Assembly: GCA_963769045.1 (NCBI GenBank)
Contig: CAVYKK010000019.1
Coordinates: 186,001 to 250,000, forward strand
Length of the DNA stretch: 64,000 nt
DNA from: Methanocella_A sp963769045
GTDB lineage: Archaea; Halobacteriota; Methanocellia; Methanocellales; Methanocellaceae
Reading direction: 5' to 3'
Both the position numbers and the translations under genes were made by a program. Under the pieces are notes generated by a model, which searched no databases, was not told the DNA's origin, and worked only from the letters and a program-made list of their open reading frames with translations. Below are positions 32,718 through 41,225 of this stretch, piece after piece; within the stretch, counting starts at the first letter, position 1, and every line of letters starts with the position of its first letter.

Positions 32718-34760
32718 ATGCACCTGATCATCACCGAGAAGCACGACGCCGCCAGCAAGATCGCGGCCATCCTGTTTCCCGACCGCGCGCAGGAACGCGT
32801 TAACGGCGTGCCTGCATACCGCTCGAAATCAGCGGACGCGCTGGTCATCGGCCTCGCCGGCCACATCATGGAGCTGGACTTCCCGAAGGAGTGCCAGAAT
32901 TGGAGCGCACTGCCCCCACGCAGCCTGGCCAAAACCAGGGTGATCACTTATCCATCGAAGAAAGACATTGCTTCGGCGCTGCTGATGCTCTCGACCGCCG
33001 CGAAGCGCGTCACCATCGCCACTGACTACGACCGGGAAGGCGAAGCCATCGGCGTAGAGGCTTACAGGATCATTAAAAAAGCGGCGAACCCTGCCTTTGA
33101 CAGGGTGCATTACAGCTCGTTCACCAAAGAGGAGATTACGAAGGCTTTTTCACAGCCCGTGCCCATCGACTTCAACCTGTCCGCAGCAGCCGAGTGCCGG
33201 CAGGAGATCGACCTCGTCTGGGGCGCTTCGCTTACCCGTTTCGTATCCATCGTCAGCAACAAGCGCGGGAAAGAGTTCCTTTCTGTGGGAAGGGTACAGA
33301 CACCCCTGCTGGCCCTGATCGTCGACCGGGACAAGGAGATCAACGCGTTCAAGTCAAAGGCTTACTGGGAGATCGTCGCTACACTGCTGAAAGGCGACAT
33401 CGCTTTCACCGCATCCCACCGGCGGGGGAGATTCGATAAAAAGGAAGAGGCAGCGGCCATCCACAAAAAGCTCGGGAAGACTGCCACTGTGAAAGACATT
33501 GTTACCGAGCGTAAAAAAGAGCCTGCGCCCATCCCGTTCAATACGACCGAGTTCCTGAAAGCGGCCAGCGCCCTGGGCTTCACCGCGGCCAGCGCCATGC
33601 AGATCGCCGAAAAACTCTACATGGACGGCTGGATATCGTACCCGCGTACGGATAACACGGTTTACCCGGCGACGTTGAACCTCAAAGACATCGTCGTGCT
33701 CTTCAAGGACAGCCAGGAGTTCGCGAAGAACGCCATCGTGACCCTGGCGCAGTCTGCATTCGTCCCGACCCGCGGCAAGGTAGAGAGCAAAGACCACCCG
33801 CCCATCTACCCGGTGGCCTGCGCAAGGAAGACGTCGCTCGACGACCGGCACTGGAAGCTGTACGAGCTGATCGTCAGACGCTTTTTCGCCACGCTGTCCG
33901 GCCCCTGCGAGTGGAACGCGACGAAAGCGGCGATCGATATCAGCGGCGAGCCGTTTGTAGCCAATGGTAAAAGTCTGGCCGTCTCCGGCTGGCGTTTTCA
34001 CTACCCCTATGGCACGCCGAAAGACGAGATACTGCCACCGCTGACAGTCGGCGACGTCCTCCCGGTGAAAAAGGCCGACCTGCTGGAGAAAAAGACCGAG
34101 CCGCCAAAACGCTACGGGCAGGGCAAGCTGATACAGATGATGGAAGACCTCGGGCTGGGAACCAAGGCGACGAGGCACGAGGCGCTGACGAAGCTGTACA
34201 GCCGCGGCTTCATCGAGGGCAACCCGCCGAAGCCAACGGCATTAGGCATCAGCCTGATCGACGCGCTGAAAGCTCATGCTGCCACAGTTACCAGCAACGC
34301 CATGACGAGCAAGCTTGAAAAAGACATGGACGGCATAGCCGGCAGCCAGATGCAGAAGGATACCGTGCTCCGCGAGTCCCGGGACATGCTGGAGAAAGTG
34401 TTCGACCAGCTGGAGGCCCACGGCGCCGAGATCGGGCGGATGCTGAGGACCGGGTCGGCGGAGGACAGCAAGATCGGGCCGTGCCCATTGTGCGGCAGCC
34501 CATTAGTGATCAGGGAGCGAAAGTCGGATGGTAACAAGTTCATCGCCTGCAGCGGATACCCGAACTGCCGTAACACGTTCAATGTGCCTGTTGGTACACT
34601 GCGGTTCGATAAACAGGTCTGCGAGAAGCATAAGCTGCATATGATTAAGGTCACGCCGCCGTATGTGATGATGGCTGACGGTAAAAAGGTGAAAGGAAAG
34701 GCATACGAATATGGATGTCCGGCCTGTAAAAAAGAAGGCCTGGCACCGCGACTGGCTTGA
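32718..34760 (+). CDS. topA: DNA topoisomerase I, type IA (archaeal TopA)
   Basis: 680 residues. It relaxes negative supercoils by single-strand passage. TOPRIM domain at the N-terminus with E7 in ITEKHDAASKI and TDYDREGEAIG near residue 101; the catalytic tyrosine is Y308 in GWISYPRTDNTVYP. QGKLIQMMEDLGLGTKATR near 467 is the conserved DNA-gate segment. The C-terminus carries a zinc ribbon GPCPLCGSPLVIRE..CSGYPNC near 590 and a second pair CPACKK at the end. 'GKAEDSKIG' precedes it. Length fits euryarchaeal TopA. The start ATG has a weak ribosome binding site. Confidence 0.95.
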   Translation: MHLIITEKHDAASKIAAILFPDRAQERVNGVPAYRSKSADALVIGLAGHIMELDFPKECQNWSALPPRSLAKTRVITYPSKKDIASALLMLSTAAKRVTIATDYDREGEAIGVEAYRIIKKAANPAFDRVHYSSFTKEEITKAFSQPVPIDFNLSAAAECRQEIDLVWGASLTRFVSIVSNKRGKEFLSVGRVQTPLLALIVDRDKEINAFKSKAYWEIVATLLKGDIAFTASHRRGRFDKKEEAAAIHKKLGKTATVKDIVTERKKEPAPIPFNTTEFLKAASALGFTAASAMQIAEKLYMDGWISYPRTDNTVYPATLNLKDIVVLFKDSQEFAKNAIVTLAQSAFVPTRGKVESKDHPPIYPVACARKTSLDDRHWKLYELIVRRFFATLSGPCEWNATKAAIDISGEPFVANGKSLAVSGWRFHYPYGTPKDEILPPLTVGDVLPVKKADLLEKKTEPPKRYGQGKLIQMMEDLGLGTKATRHEALTKLYSRGFIEGNPPKPTALGISLIDALKAHAATVTSNAMTSKLEKDMDGIAGSQMQKDTVLRESRDMLEKVFDQLEAHGAEIGRMLRTGSAEDSKIGPCPLCGSPLVIRERKSDGNKFIACSGYPNCRNTFNVPVGTLRFDKQVCEKHKLHMIKVTPPYVMMADGKKVKGKAYEYGCPACKKEGLAPRLA

Positions 34761-34794
34761 TATCATTTTTGTATAGGGCAATAGAAATATGCCC

Positions 34795-35195
34795 TTGCTC
34801 AGGCAATGCGACCCCTGTCAGGCCCGCCAAGGGCGCCAAGAGCCAAGGACGCCAAGACTTTTTCACCAATCTGGAGAACAAGGAGGGCACGGAGATGAGG
34901 GTGCTTGAGCCGAGGGAGCGGGAAGGAGCCAAGGGAGAACGATTTTAAAACGAAGCTTAAGGAGCTAAGGAGCCTAAGGAGGACGATTAATAAAAAAGCT
35001 CCCTGGACTCCTTAGCTCCTTAAGCTCCGTTTTAAAAAACCGTCTCCTAAGCCTCCTTATCCCTCCCTCATCTTAGGCACCTTAAGCTCCTTGATCTCCT
35101 TGATCTCAAATTATTTGTTTTAAGAAAATCGCCGTATATAAACGTCTTGGCGCTCCTGGCTACCTGGCACCCCTGGCGGGCCTGACAGTAGGCGC
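34795..35195. repeat. 400-bp nested inverted repeat between convergent topA and SDR genes
   Basis: The outer arms are 34803-34857 (GCGACCCCTGTCAGGCCCGCC, then GGGCGCCAAGAGCCAAGGACGCC) and 35143-35192 (its imperfect complement ending GGCGGGCCTGACAG). The inner arms are built from GGAGCTAAGGAGCCTAAGGAGG words near 34960-34983 and CTCCTTAGCTCCTTAAGCTCC near 35008-35030, with TTTTAAAAC-type turns. Between them lie further GGAGGGAG / CTCCCTC words. The 502-bp gap has no gene. The outer left arm is also found at 27215-27285. Confidence 0.8.
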
Positions 35196-35262
35196 ACTAC
35201 ATATACAACAATATCTACGCAAGTCCAATATCAGCCCTGAGTGTGAACGCCTGCAATGTCAA

Positions 35263-36153
35263 TTAATACGTCGAAGCTCCGCCGTCCGTGGGGAAGATGC
35301 CGCCCGTCAGGTCGGAGGCTTCGTCCGAGAGCAGGTATAGCATTGTTGACACCTGCTCCCAGGGCGTCGATATCCTGTGGTCCGGATCGTTTTGCTGGAT
35401 GAGGCTGCCTGCGCGGGAACCGGGTGATGCCGTGCCCCGTCCCGCCTTTTTCGCCGCCTGGTACACCTCGTAGACCCGGTGTATCATGGGCGTATCGGTG
35501 GCCGGCGGGTTCACCGAGTTGACTCGAATCCCGTACGGGGCATAATCGATCGCTGCGTTTTTTGTGATCCCGGTTACCGCGTGTTTGCTGCTTGTATACG
35601 CGGGATTACCCGGCACGCCGATGATTGCGGCAACGGACCCGATGTTGACGATAGCCCCGCCTTTGCCCTGTTTGACCATCTGCCGCAGCTCGGCGCGCAG
35701 CGACTTGAAGACGCCGGTGATGTTCGTGGCAAGTATGGCTTCCCAGTACTCGTCCGCAGCCTGGTGGATCGGCGAGGGCAGCAGCCGCCAGTCCTTCGCA
35801 TAGTCGACCGGTTTGTCATAGCCCAGGGCTTCGAAGATGCCAGCACCGTTGATGGCCAGGTCAAGGTCTCCGAACGCTTTGACTGTTTCCTCGACCATGC
35901 GATCGGCGTCTGCCGTCTTCGAGACATCGCTCACGATGGCGGTGACGTCGTGGCCTGCGGACTTGAGCTGCTTGACGGTCTCATCGAGTACCTTCGCACG
36001 CCGATCTACGCACGCGACTCTAGCGCCCTCCCGGGCTGCGCGAGTGGCTGCGGCGGCGCCCATACCGCTGGCGGCGCCGGTGATGAGCAATGTCTTTCCT
36101 TTGAAACGATCTGGAACATAATAATCGGGACTTAAAGGCTTGATGGAAAACAC
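35263..36153 (-). CDS. Short-chain dehydrogenase/reductase (SDR)
   Basis: 296 residues, Rossmann oxidoreductase. Visible: ITGAASGMGAAAATRAAREGA (TGxxxGxG cofactor site) near residue 27, INGAGIFE (NxAG), GSVAAIIGVPG with the catalytic Ser, and YTSSKHAV (YxxxK). The aspartate VDRR after the second strand indicates NAD rather than NADP. It has an extra loop near 115-130 as in 3-alpha-hydroxysteroid/carbonyl reductase-like SDRs. The GTG at 36153 has GAGGTGA six bases before it and is preferred over the ATG at 36216. Substrate unknown. Confidence 0.88.
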   Translation of the reverse strand: MFSIKPLSPDYYVPDRFKGKTLLITGAASGMGAAAATRAAREGARVACVDRRAKVLDETVKQLKSAGHDVTAIVSDVSKTADADRMVEETVKAFGDLDLAINGAGIFEALGYDKPVDYAKDWRLLPSPIHQAADEYWEAILATNITGVFKSLRAELRQMVKQGKGGAIVNIGSVAAIIGVPGNPAYTSSKHAVTGITKNAAIDYAPYGIRVNSVNPPATDTPMIHRVYEVYQAAKKAGRGTASPGSRAGSLIQQNDPDHRISTPWEQVSTMLYLLSDEASDLTGGIFPTDGGASTY

Positions 36154-36362
36154 TGAATTCACCTCGCTATTTCCAGCAAAATGCCATGGATATTTTATTT
36201 TACTGAAAAAATGCACAGTTGGCAGGATGTCCGCGTACCTACAGACCTAACAGAACACACCGGTAGGGTTCTGGCGACTTAGCGATGGATTTGGTATTCC
36301 TAAACAAGCTGTGTAAAAGTCGGAGGATAAACTAAGTCAAAACGATATATAATAATATATAA

Positions 36363-36857
36363 TTAAAATTTATTTATTCTAATTGGTTCTAATTGATACT
36401 TGACATTTAATTTATCGGCTTCTACAAGCAAAATAGCTAAAGAACCGCCACAAAACTGATGTAAATCATTAAAATAATCGTTATCATCTTCACCGGTTTT
36501 ATTTTTATAACTGCTAAATGTGGGTATCGAAGATATTGATTGTAATATTGATTTTTTATTTGGCCTTAAATCGTGTGCATATCTATTTCTTATATTATTT
36601 AATTTACTTAATTTATCATAGACATCTTGAGATATCAAACCTATACTATAGATTGTATTTAATTTCATAGAGTAGGTATATTGCCTATCATCGACTATTT
36701 TTTCAGGATAGATACATTTATTTCTAATTATTTCATTGATGAGATACTCTGTTAGTATATGACTTATTATTACAACGGTTAATGGATCACATACCCGATC
36801 AATTCTTTTTATATAGTAATGCAACGGATTTGTTGGTTCAGTAAATTTTTTGCCCAT
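36363..36857 (-). CDS. HEPN-like protein (DUF4145/MtlR-like), putative RNase toxin type
   Basis: 164 residues, all-helical. The RNRYAH motif at residues 90-95 (R90-N91-x3-H95) is the catalytic R-x4-H signature of HEPN ribonucleases, which act in toxin-antitoxin and anti-phage systems; ISHILTEYLINEIIRN is the preceding helix. The gene is AT-rich (about one third GC) in a genome near 55 %, and begins a 3-kb block of the same composition, a sign of transfer. No antitoxin-type (MNT) gene lies beside it. RNase activity is inferred from the motif only. Confidence 0.65.
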   Translation of the reverse strand: MGKKFTEPTNPLHYYIKRIDRVCDPLTVVIISHILTEYLINEIIRNKCIYPEKIVDDRQYTYSMKLNTIYSIGLISQDVYDKLSKLNNIRNRYAHDLRPNKKSILQSISSIPTFSSYKNKTGEDDNDYFNDLHQFCGGSLAILLVEADKLNVKYQLEPIRINKF

Positions 36858-37260
36858 AGTACCACTAAGTGATAAATTTATAGCTAATTATCTTATTAAA
36901 TAGTCTATAGATATATTGATGAGTAATTTTTAATATAAATTATTCATTTTATAAATGTATACTCTATTATATGTGATCTTAAGTTGATATGAGACACTAA
37001 ACACCATCATGCTGACCGGCAAGTACAACTACAACCCTATGGAGTATGTTAATAGTGAGATATGCGACAGTGAAAATACTATGCGCGAAATGAAGGGTAG
37101 CACAATCTTACGTGATTTTAGATACACAACAATTTCATATGGCATACGAAAGTATTGACGGTAAGACGCCTGCCGAGACCCTATGGTTCAGGTAAAGGTT
37201 GATAGTAAGTAATTAACGCTAATAAAGAATGCAAGCCAAGAAACAAATCAACAAATATAA
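36858..37260. other. AT-rich spacer inside the island
   Basis: About 400 bp between the HEPN gene and the nuclease-like gene. It holds the transposase remnant listed next, and a short open stretch from 37009 (MLTGKYNYNPMEYVNSEICD) of about 49 codons that I do not recognise and that may be another decayed fragment. Confidence 0.5.
37112..37195 (+). pseudogene. Remnant of a DDE transposase C-terminus
   Basis: The frame reads QQFHMAYESIDGKTPAETLW then a stop. The pattern 'F.HMA...GKTPAE' is the conserved end of IS-type DDE transposases found in methanogens. Nothing of the catalytic core remains. It lies on the strand opposite to its neighbours, in AT-rich DNA, and shows that insertion elements have passed through this island. 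Confidence 0.6.
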
Positions 37261-37809
37261 CTAATCTTTTAATTTGTCAGCAACATTTCTTAAAAAATAA
37301 CCGATATTAGCTTCCTCCAACATTTTCCATTTTTTAAAATTGATATTTAATTCTCCTTTTTTACCTTCTAGCTCATCATCTTCGAAATCAATTTCGGATG
37401 ATATTGGTCTTTTATAACATATGTATGCTGCCCAAACAAGCGGTTTGGGTTCACCATATTCGCTAAAATCTAGTTTTGGTCTAAGTCCATCCTTAGTTTG
37501 AAGTATCTGGTCGCAAGCGTTTTTAATAAGATTGATAGTAATAGTATTTTTTAATTCAACAAGACATATAATATCATATTTTAATTTATCTCTAGTGTAG
37601 TAAACCAGCAAATCGCAAATCTTTTCTCTTTGTAGATTTTGCTTACCATAACAAAATGGCCTGAATCCTGATTTAGTATTTGGATTTTCGTCAATCTCGA
37701 AAAAAAGTATTTTCTCTCCACGTTTTCTATTAGCATATACTTTAACACCTTGTCTTTTACAGCTGGTATTTTCCAATAAACATGTTGTGACAAGCATATT
37801 ATATGGCAT
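37261..37809 (-). CDS. PD-(D/E)XK-like nuclease-like protein coupled to the ATPase
   Basis: 182 residues, AT-rich. A restriction-nuclease-like core is visible: D66 in EKICDLLVYY, then E85-L86-K87 in CLVELKNT (E-x-K), and the following helix NLIKNACDQI with a Gln, which is the order of PD-(D/E)XK enzymes. Flanking parts hold four cysteines and a charged C-terminus. Its ATG overlaps the stop of the ATPase gene in TAATG, so the two are translationally coupled and probably one functional unit. Nuclease activity is inferred from motif order; no close family is recognised. Confidence 0.65.
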   Translation of the reverse strand: MPYNMLVTTCLLENTSCKRQGVKVYANRKRGEKILFFEIDENPNTKSGFRPFCYGKQNLQREKICDLLVYYTRDKLKYDIICLVELKNTITINLIKNACDQILQTKDGLRPKLDFSEYGEPKPLVWAAYICYKRPISSEIDFEDDELEGKKGELNINFKKWKMLEEANIGYFLRNVADKLKD

Positions 37810-39281
37810 TACATATTCACCAAATCATTACTAATTGAAAACAATTTTTCAGATACTCTACTAAACGTCTTCCATTCTATTCGTCCATTTTTCTTAAGTA
37901 TTGGCATTATTCTATTTTCGTCGAATAAATAAGCACTAACCATATCTTGTGGAATAAATGCCCTTCTATCTTTTAAGAAAAATAAATCTTCAATATCTTT
38001 GATATTTTCTTCATTAGATATTTTGCTTGCTTTTAATAAATTATTAAGATGATCAACGATGTAGGTACTCTGAGTTGTAATAACAACCTTTAGGCCAGCA
38101 TTAACCATCATTCCAAGCAATTCAGCAAATTGTGCTTGAGCTGTTGGATGCAGATTCATCTCGGGTTCATCTATTATTAGTAATTCATCACGACGAGAAG
38201 CAAATCTAAGGTATAAAGCTAAAACCATAAGGTCTTTGATTGAGGAAGATGTTGATGGTATATCTAAATCAATTGATCCCTTATGCTTATAGAGATATTC
38301 ACTAATCCCATCAGGCCCAGGTTCTGTGAACGCTAAATTTCCGGAAATAATTTTATCTTCAAGGATGACTGATAATTTGCTATATTGTACCCTATCATCT
38401 CTTATATAACAAGATTTATCATCGCATTTATCACAAAATTTTCTATTTTCTGATTTTTTAATACGATTAATAAAATTTACCATTGATCGCATAGGAACGG
38501 GTAAAAATACACGTCTACCGGATTCTTCAGCGACCGTTCTATTAACCTCTTGTTCAAGAGTTCTCATTTCATCTTTTTTCCTAAAAGAAGTTTTAGCAGT
38601 TTCAATTGCTACTATACCAGTTCGTTCAGATGGAAAATAACGTACATATTTAAAAAATGATCTTTGGATAGCTCTAAAGATATTGCCCACTATAAAATTT
38701 TTTATTGTCAATAAAGGTAATTTTTCTTTAATATCAGCCTCAGTTGTGTAGAAGTACATAACCTGATCATTATATTCTTTTTTAACATTTAGCAACCCAT
38801 CTTTATCTTCATTATCAGAATCGCCTACTCCAACACTGTCTTCAACTCGCAGTTGCTTTAATCTTTCAATATATTCGTCTAAAGGTTCATTGAATGAGAA
38901 AAATACTTCATGGGTGTTAATTGCCTTCGATGTCGCCATAAACTTATTAAACCATATTTTTGAATTTTTAGCAACATCATTAATAAATTCAGAATAATAT
39001 AAATTATAAAAATCTAATAAATTAATGCTTGCGTTACCCTTTTTGATTACATCATTTACCACATTATCAACAATCTCATATCTTTTAGTAACACGATTAT
39101 TGATATACTCTGTAGTATAATAATTTCCTCCAGGCCAACCTAATATTGCAGATATTAAATATGCCGACCAAGTTTTTCCAGAATTATTTGGACCAATAAA
39201 TATAGTTAACGGTTTTATTTCAATATCTCCACCGATCGTAACCGCACCAAACTTCTCAATATGAACTTTCATCCTATCCAT
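37809..39281 (-). CDS. AAA/ABC-type ATPase (OLD/SMC-like head) of a putative defence pair
   Basis: 490 residues. Walker A GPNNSGKT at 30-37 near the N-terminus; a long insertion with a CDKCDDKSC zinc-like knuckle near residue 290; an ABC-type signature region STSSSIKDLMVLAL near 345; Walker B ELLIIDEPEMNLHP near 365; and the switch segment VVITTQSTYIVDHLNNL. This is the AAA_15/AAA_21 architecture of ATPases paired with nucleases in systems such as Septu, PARIS and Gabija. No TOPRIM domain follows, unlike OLD nucleases. Ribosome binding site GGAGAG. AT-rich, opening a two-gene operon with the PD-(D/E)XK-like gene. Confidence 0.8.
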   Translation of the reverse strand: MDRMKVHIEKFGAVTIGGDIEIKPLTIFIGPNNSGKTWSAYLISAILGWPGGNYYTTEYINNRVTKRYEIVDNVVNDVIKKGNASINLLDFYNLYYSEFINDVAKNSKIWFNKFMATSKAINTHEVFFSFNEPLDEYIERLKQLRVEDSVGVGDSDNEDKDGLLNVKKEYNDQVMYFYTTEADIKEKLPLLTIKNFIVGNIFRAIQRSFFKYVRYFPSERTGIVAIETAKTSFRKKDEMRTLEQEVNRTVAEESGRRVFLPVPMRSMVNFINRIKKSENRKFCDKCDDKSCYIRDDRVQYSKLSVILEDKIISGNLAFTEPGPDGISEYLYKHKGSIDLDIPSTSSSIKDLMVLALYLRFASRRDELLIIDEPEMNLHPTAQAQFAELLGMMVNAGLKVVITTQSTYIVDHLNNLLKASKISNEENIKDIEDLFFLKDRRAFIPQDMVSAYLFDENRIMPILKKNGRIEWKTFSRVSEKLFSISNDLVNM

Positions 39282-39483
39282 TGATTATCTCTCCATGAGT
39301 ATTTTAACCAATCGCTTATTGACCAATTATTTACATATATTAATATTATATAATATGTAGTATTGTTTTATTAGTATTTATTTATGAAAATATAATATAT
39401 TTTTTTACAGCTTATTTAATCATCCCTAATCCCTTGCTTGGTTCCCAGAATCCCTTTATAGCAAACTATAAATACACGAGCCA

Positions 39484-39539
39484 TATATAGGTCAATCAGA
39501 CATAGGTCAAATGGACACAGGTCGTATAAGACATATGTC
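39484..39539 (+). promoter_or_regulatory. Phased 10-bp repeats upstream of the PadR gene (probable operator)
   Basis: Four related decamers at a 15-16 base pitch: TATATAGGTC (39484), GACATAGGTC (39499), GACACAGGTC (39514) and GACATATGTC (39530). The last is a perfect palindrome. They lie between a TATA box ACTATAAATAC (about 39466) and the ATG at 39543, covering the expected transcription start. That is the usual place for archaeal repressor sites. PadR autoregulation is the simplest reading. Confidence 0.6.
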
Positions 39540-39542
39540 CGA

Positions 39543-40085
39543 ATGGACTATGCCGGGCAGATGAGTGGAATGGTAAACCTGGACTTGATAATCCTGAGCG
39601 TCATGAGGGGCGGGCCCACGCACGGCTACGCGCTGAAGCATGGCATCGAGGCAGCCTACGGTAAGCGATATGTCAAGCTAAGCAACAGCTCGCTGTACCC
39701 GAGGCTCGCGAGGCTGGAGGCCGACGGGTACATTGTCGGCGAGGTGATGGCGCAGGATAAGGTCCCCGACCGCAGGATGTACAAGATCACATCAAAGGGC
39801 CTGGAGCACTTGAAAGAACTGGTTGCCGAGCCGTTGGGGCTGCGGGAGGATAAGTTCGACTATAAGGTGCGTGCGGTCATGTTCGGGATGCTCACCAGGG
39901 ATGAGCGGCGTAAGGTGACAGGGCCGCTGTACATGGAAAAAATGCAGGAGATCAAGGAAGCGAAAGCGAAGCGGGATCAGTTTGGCAAGCTAATGGACCA
40001 GTATTCGCTGCTGGTGCTTGAGCACGGCATTCGGGAATTAGAGATGGAGTTCGAGCTGTACGAGAAAATGATGGAAATGGGGTGA
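39543..40085 (+). CDS. PadR-family transcriptional regulator
   Basis: 180 residues. The N-terminal winged helix (NLDLIILSVMRGGPTHGYAL and SNSSLYPRLARLEADGYIVG) is diagnostic for PadR; the C-terminal helices mediate dimerisation. PadR proteins often repress adjacent ABC exporter genes, and here the regulator is followed directly by an FtsX-like permease and its ATPase: its stop TGA overlaps the ribosome binding site of the permease. The upstream region carries four phased repeats. Ligand unknown. Confidence 0.9.
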   Translation: MDYAGQMSGMVNLDLIILSVMRGGPTHGYALKHGIEAAYGKRYVKLSNSSLYPRLARLEADGYIVGEVMAQDKVPDRRMYKITSKGLEHLKELVAEPLGLREDKFDYKVRAVMFGMLTRDERRKVTGPLYMEKMQEIKEAKAKRDQFGKLMDQYSLLVLEHGIRELEMEFELYEKMMEMG

Positions 40086-40090
40086 TGACA

Positions 40091-41225
40091 ATGATCGATA
40101 TCGCATTCAAAAACATGTGGCAGCGCAAGACCAGGACGGGCCTGACCATTGTGGCCATCGCTGTTTGTATTATGCTGTTCCTGGTTTTGTCGACCGCTAC
40201 CGGCACGATGGACCAGATGTTCGCCGACTTCGAGCGGACAGTTCGCCGGGCAGATGTTCGTGAAGACGCCCTCGGTGCAGGCCGGAGCCGCGCTGGAGTT
40301 TCCTCCGGTCTCGTCCAGCCTGACCATGGAGAAGGCAAACGCACTGATGAACGTCAGCGGAATCGATACCTCCCGTAGCGCACCGCTGCTCCTTGTGCAG
40401 CAGGCGCCGTCACTCTTCCAGAACGGGCCCCCGCAGGTAATCGCCGTAGGCATACCCGAAGGAAAGGAGAAAGCGTACTACGGCGACGCGACCTTCGGCA
40501 ATGGTACGGGCATTCTGACCGGAAACGACCAGGCAGTGCTCGGCAGCTATGCGGCCTATACGTACTATAAGGTGAACGTGGGCGACCAGATCACAATCCA
40601 GAACCACAAGTTCACCGTTGCCGGCATCGCCGACAATACCGGCTCGATCATAACAGACGGCATGGTGCTGATACCGCTGTCCGTAGCGCAGGAAATCTTC
40701 AACCGGCCGGGTGTCTCCACGGTACTGCTGGCTGCGCAGTCGGACGATAAGGTCGACAATGCTGGCTGCCGCTGTCCGGAGCCAGTTCCCGGACCTGCAG
40801 GTCATGACGCAGGAAGATATGACCAGCACGTTGGAGCAGCATGGCCTCGACGACGCACACGTTTATCGGCATGATCGACCTGACCATGCTCATCGTGGCC
40901 GGTGTGGTGACGCTCATGGTCATGTTCATGTCGGTGTCGGAGCGCACCAAGGAGTTCGGTATGCTTCGGGCCATCGGGGCGAAGCGCTCGAGAGATACTG
41001 ACGCTGGTGCTCGAAGAGGCGGTCATCGTCTGCGTCGTGGGCAGCGTGCTCGGCATCCTCCTGTCGTTCCTGATGATGAAGGTGATGTTCGGGGGGACGC
41101 TGTTCTCCCTGGAGACCACGGTGAGAGCTGTAATATATATGACCGTGATCGGCGTGATCGCAGGCCTGATACCGGCCTACAGATCCGCCAGGATACAGCC
41201 GCTGGAGGCGATTCGCTATGAGTGA
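40091..41225 (+). pseudogene. FtsX/MacB-like ABC permease broken by four frameshifts
   Basis: All expected parts are present but in successive frames: IAFKNMWQRKTRTGLTIVAI start with helix 1; the extracytoplasmic MacB-like domain (FAGQMFVKTPSVQAG to DDKVD, intact for about 500 bp); LAAAVRSQFPDLQVM; helix 2 and SERTKEFGMLRAIGAKRS; and EILTLVLEEAVIVCVVG to IQPLEAIRYE. Junctions are near 40236, 40758, 40840 and 40992. Each needs removal of exactly one base, and every shift is in the same direction. The start ATG follows GGGGTGATG. Either the gene is dead while its ATPase survives, or the read has errors. The stop overlaps the ATPase start by eight bases. Confidence 0.88.

Noticed and set aside
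37261..39281. Naming the ATPase pair Septu, PARIS or Gabija
   Set aside because: The partner shows no HNH motif, no TOPRIM or DUF4435 pattern and no UvrD-like helicase; the likeness is only in the ATPase.
40091..41225. Programmed frameshifting of the permease
   Set aside because: Four sites without slippery runs in one gene is not plausible as a regulated process; error or decay is simpler.
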